Below are positions 51,222 to 51,259 of a stretch of DNA of 51,259 bases, piece after piece (the stretch's first letter is position 1; each line of letters begins with the position of its first letter). The DNA is taken from the NCBI GenBank assembly GCA_024642665.1, contig JAHEAR010000007.1:37942-89200 (forward strand). Direction: 5' to 3'. Both the position numbers and the translations under genes were made by a program. The DNA is from Bacteroidota bacterium. Its GTDB lineage: Bacteria; Bacteroidota; Bacteroidia; Chitinophagales; Saprospiraceae. Under the pieces are notes generated by a model. It was not told where the DNA came from. It made no database searches and worked only from the letters and a program-made list of their open reading frames with translations.

Positions 51222-51259
51222 TAGACCTGAGATTTCATACGCGAGACACGCGACTTAAT
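51222..51259. repeat. GTCTCGC/CAGGTCT heptamer words at the window edge
   Basis: On the minus strand the words GTCGCGT, GTCTCGC, GTATGAA, ATCTCAG and GTCT follow each other in a 7-nt rhythm. It may continue beyond the window. Confidence 0.7.

Overview
The window comes from a chromosome of the phylum Bacteroidota, most likely the Saprospiria/Chitinophagia side. The evidence is a full-length SprA/Sov type 9 secretion (T9SS) translocon, two proteins with C-terminal T9SS sorting domains, TAnnTTTG-type promoter boxes, the Bacteroidota order ruvA-sprA, and a panD-flippase-rfaE2-nif3-zinc ribbon operon. Every large open frame is an ordinary chromosomal gene. I see no phage, insertion sequence, CRISPR array or plasmid module.

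Layout. 0.3-11 kb: purD (-) diverges from ruvA-sprA (+), and sprA converges on a lipoprotein M28 peptidase/glutaminyl-cyclase-like gene. 11-21 kb, all minus strand: a DUF819 permease, a PurF-like enzyme, mutL, two rhomboid proteases, an endonuclease/exonuclease/phosphatase-family protein and cysS. 21.6-23.4 kb (+): radA and a DCC thiol-disulfide protein. 23.4-31 kb (-): an amino-acid/D-glutamate block with a secreted esterase, a Tat-exported flavin amine oxidase, a dipeptide epimerase (DgcA-like), DUF1611 (DgcN-like), a threonine-synthase-like PLP enzyme and glutaminase. 31-35 kb: secreted and surface proteins, one elongator tRNA-Met and a wrecked copy of it. 35-40 kb (-): the panD operon. 40-44.6 kb (+): panC, a T9SS-secreted phosphatase and a BioD/DRTGG protein. 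44.8-51 kb: DUF4920 lipoprotein, rpsF-rpsR-rplI, DUF4394 lipoprotein, murA and a polyprenyl diphosphate synthase.

The most unusual content lies between the genes. (1) Many intergenic stretches are built of heptanucleotide words (GCYYNNY, TAATTCG, CACCACT, GTCTCGC/CAGGTCT, GTTCACC, TTTTCAC). They are often tandem, and several run through the stop codons of genes (purD, cysS, DUF4920 and probably the DRTGG protein). (2) A dispersed element of about 60-90 bp occurs six times in both orientations. It is a GTGCC/GGCAC hairpin flanked by two GTTTAGAArGTTTAG direct repeats. (3) Short perfect palindromes sit in or beside these elements and inside the broken tRNA. These are the best candidates for something undescribed.

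Functional links. SprA, the T9SS cargo and the glutaminyl-cyclase-like lipoprotein fit one export pathway: four exported proteins here have Gln directly after the predicted signal-peptidase site. The epimerase-DUF1611-PLP set with glutaminase and amine oxidase looks like a glutamate/D-glutamate salvage block. All calls rest on reading the sequence. No database search was run, and comparisons with other species are from memory.
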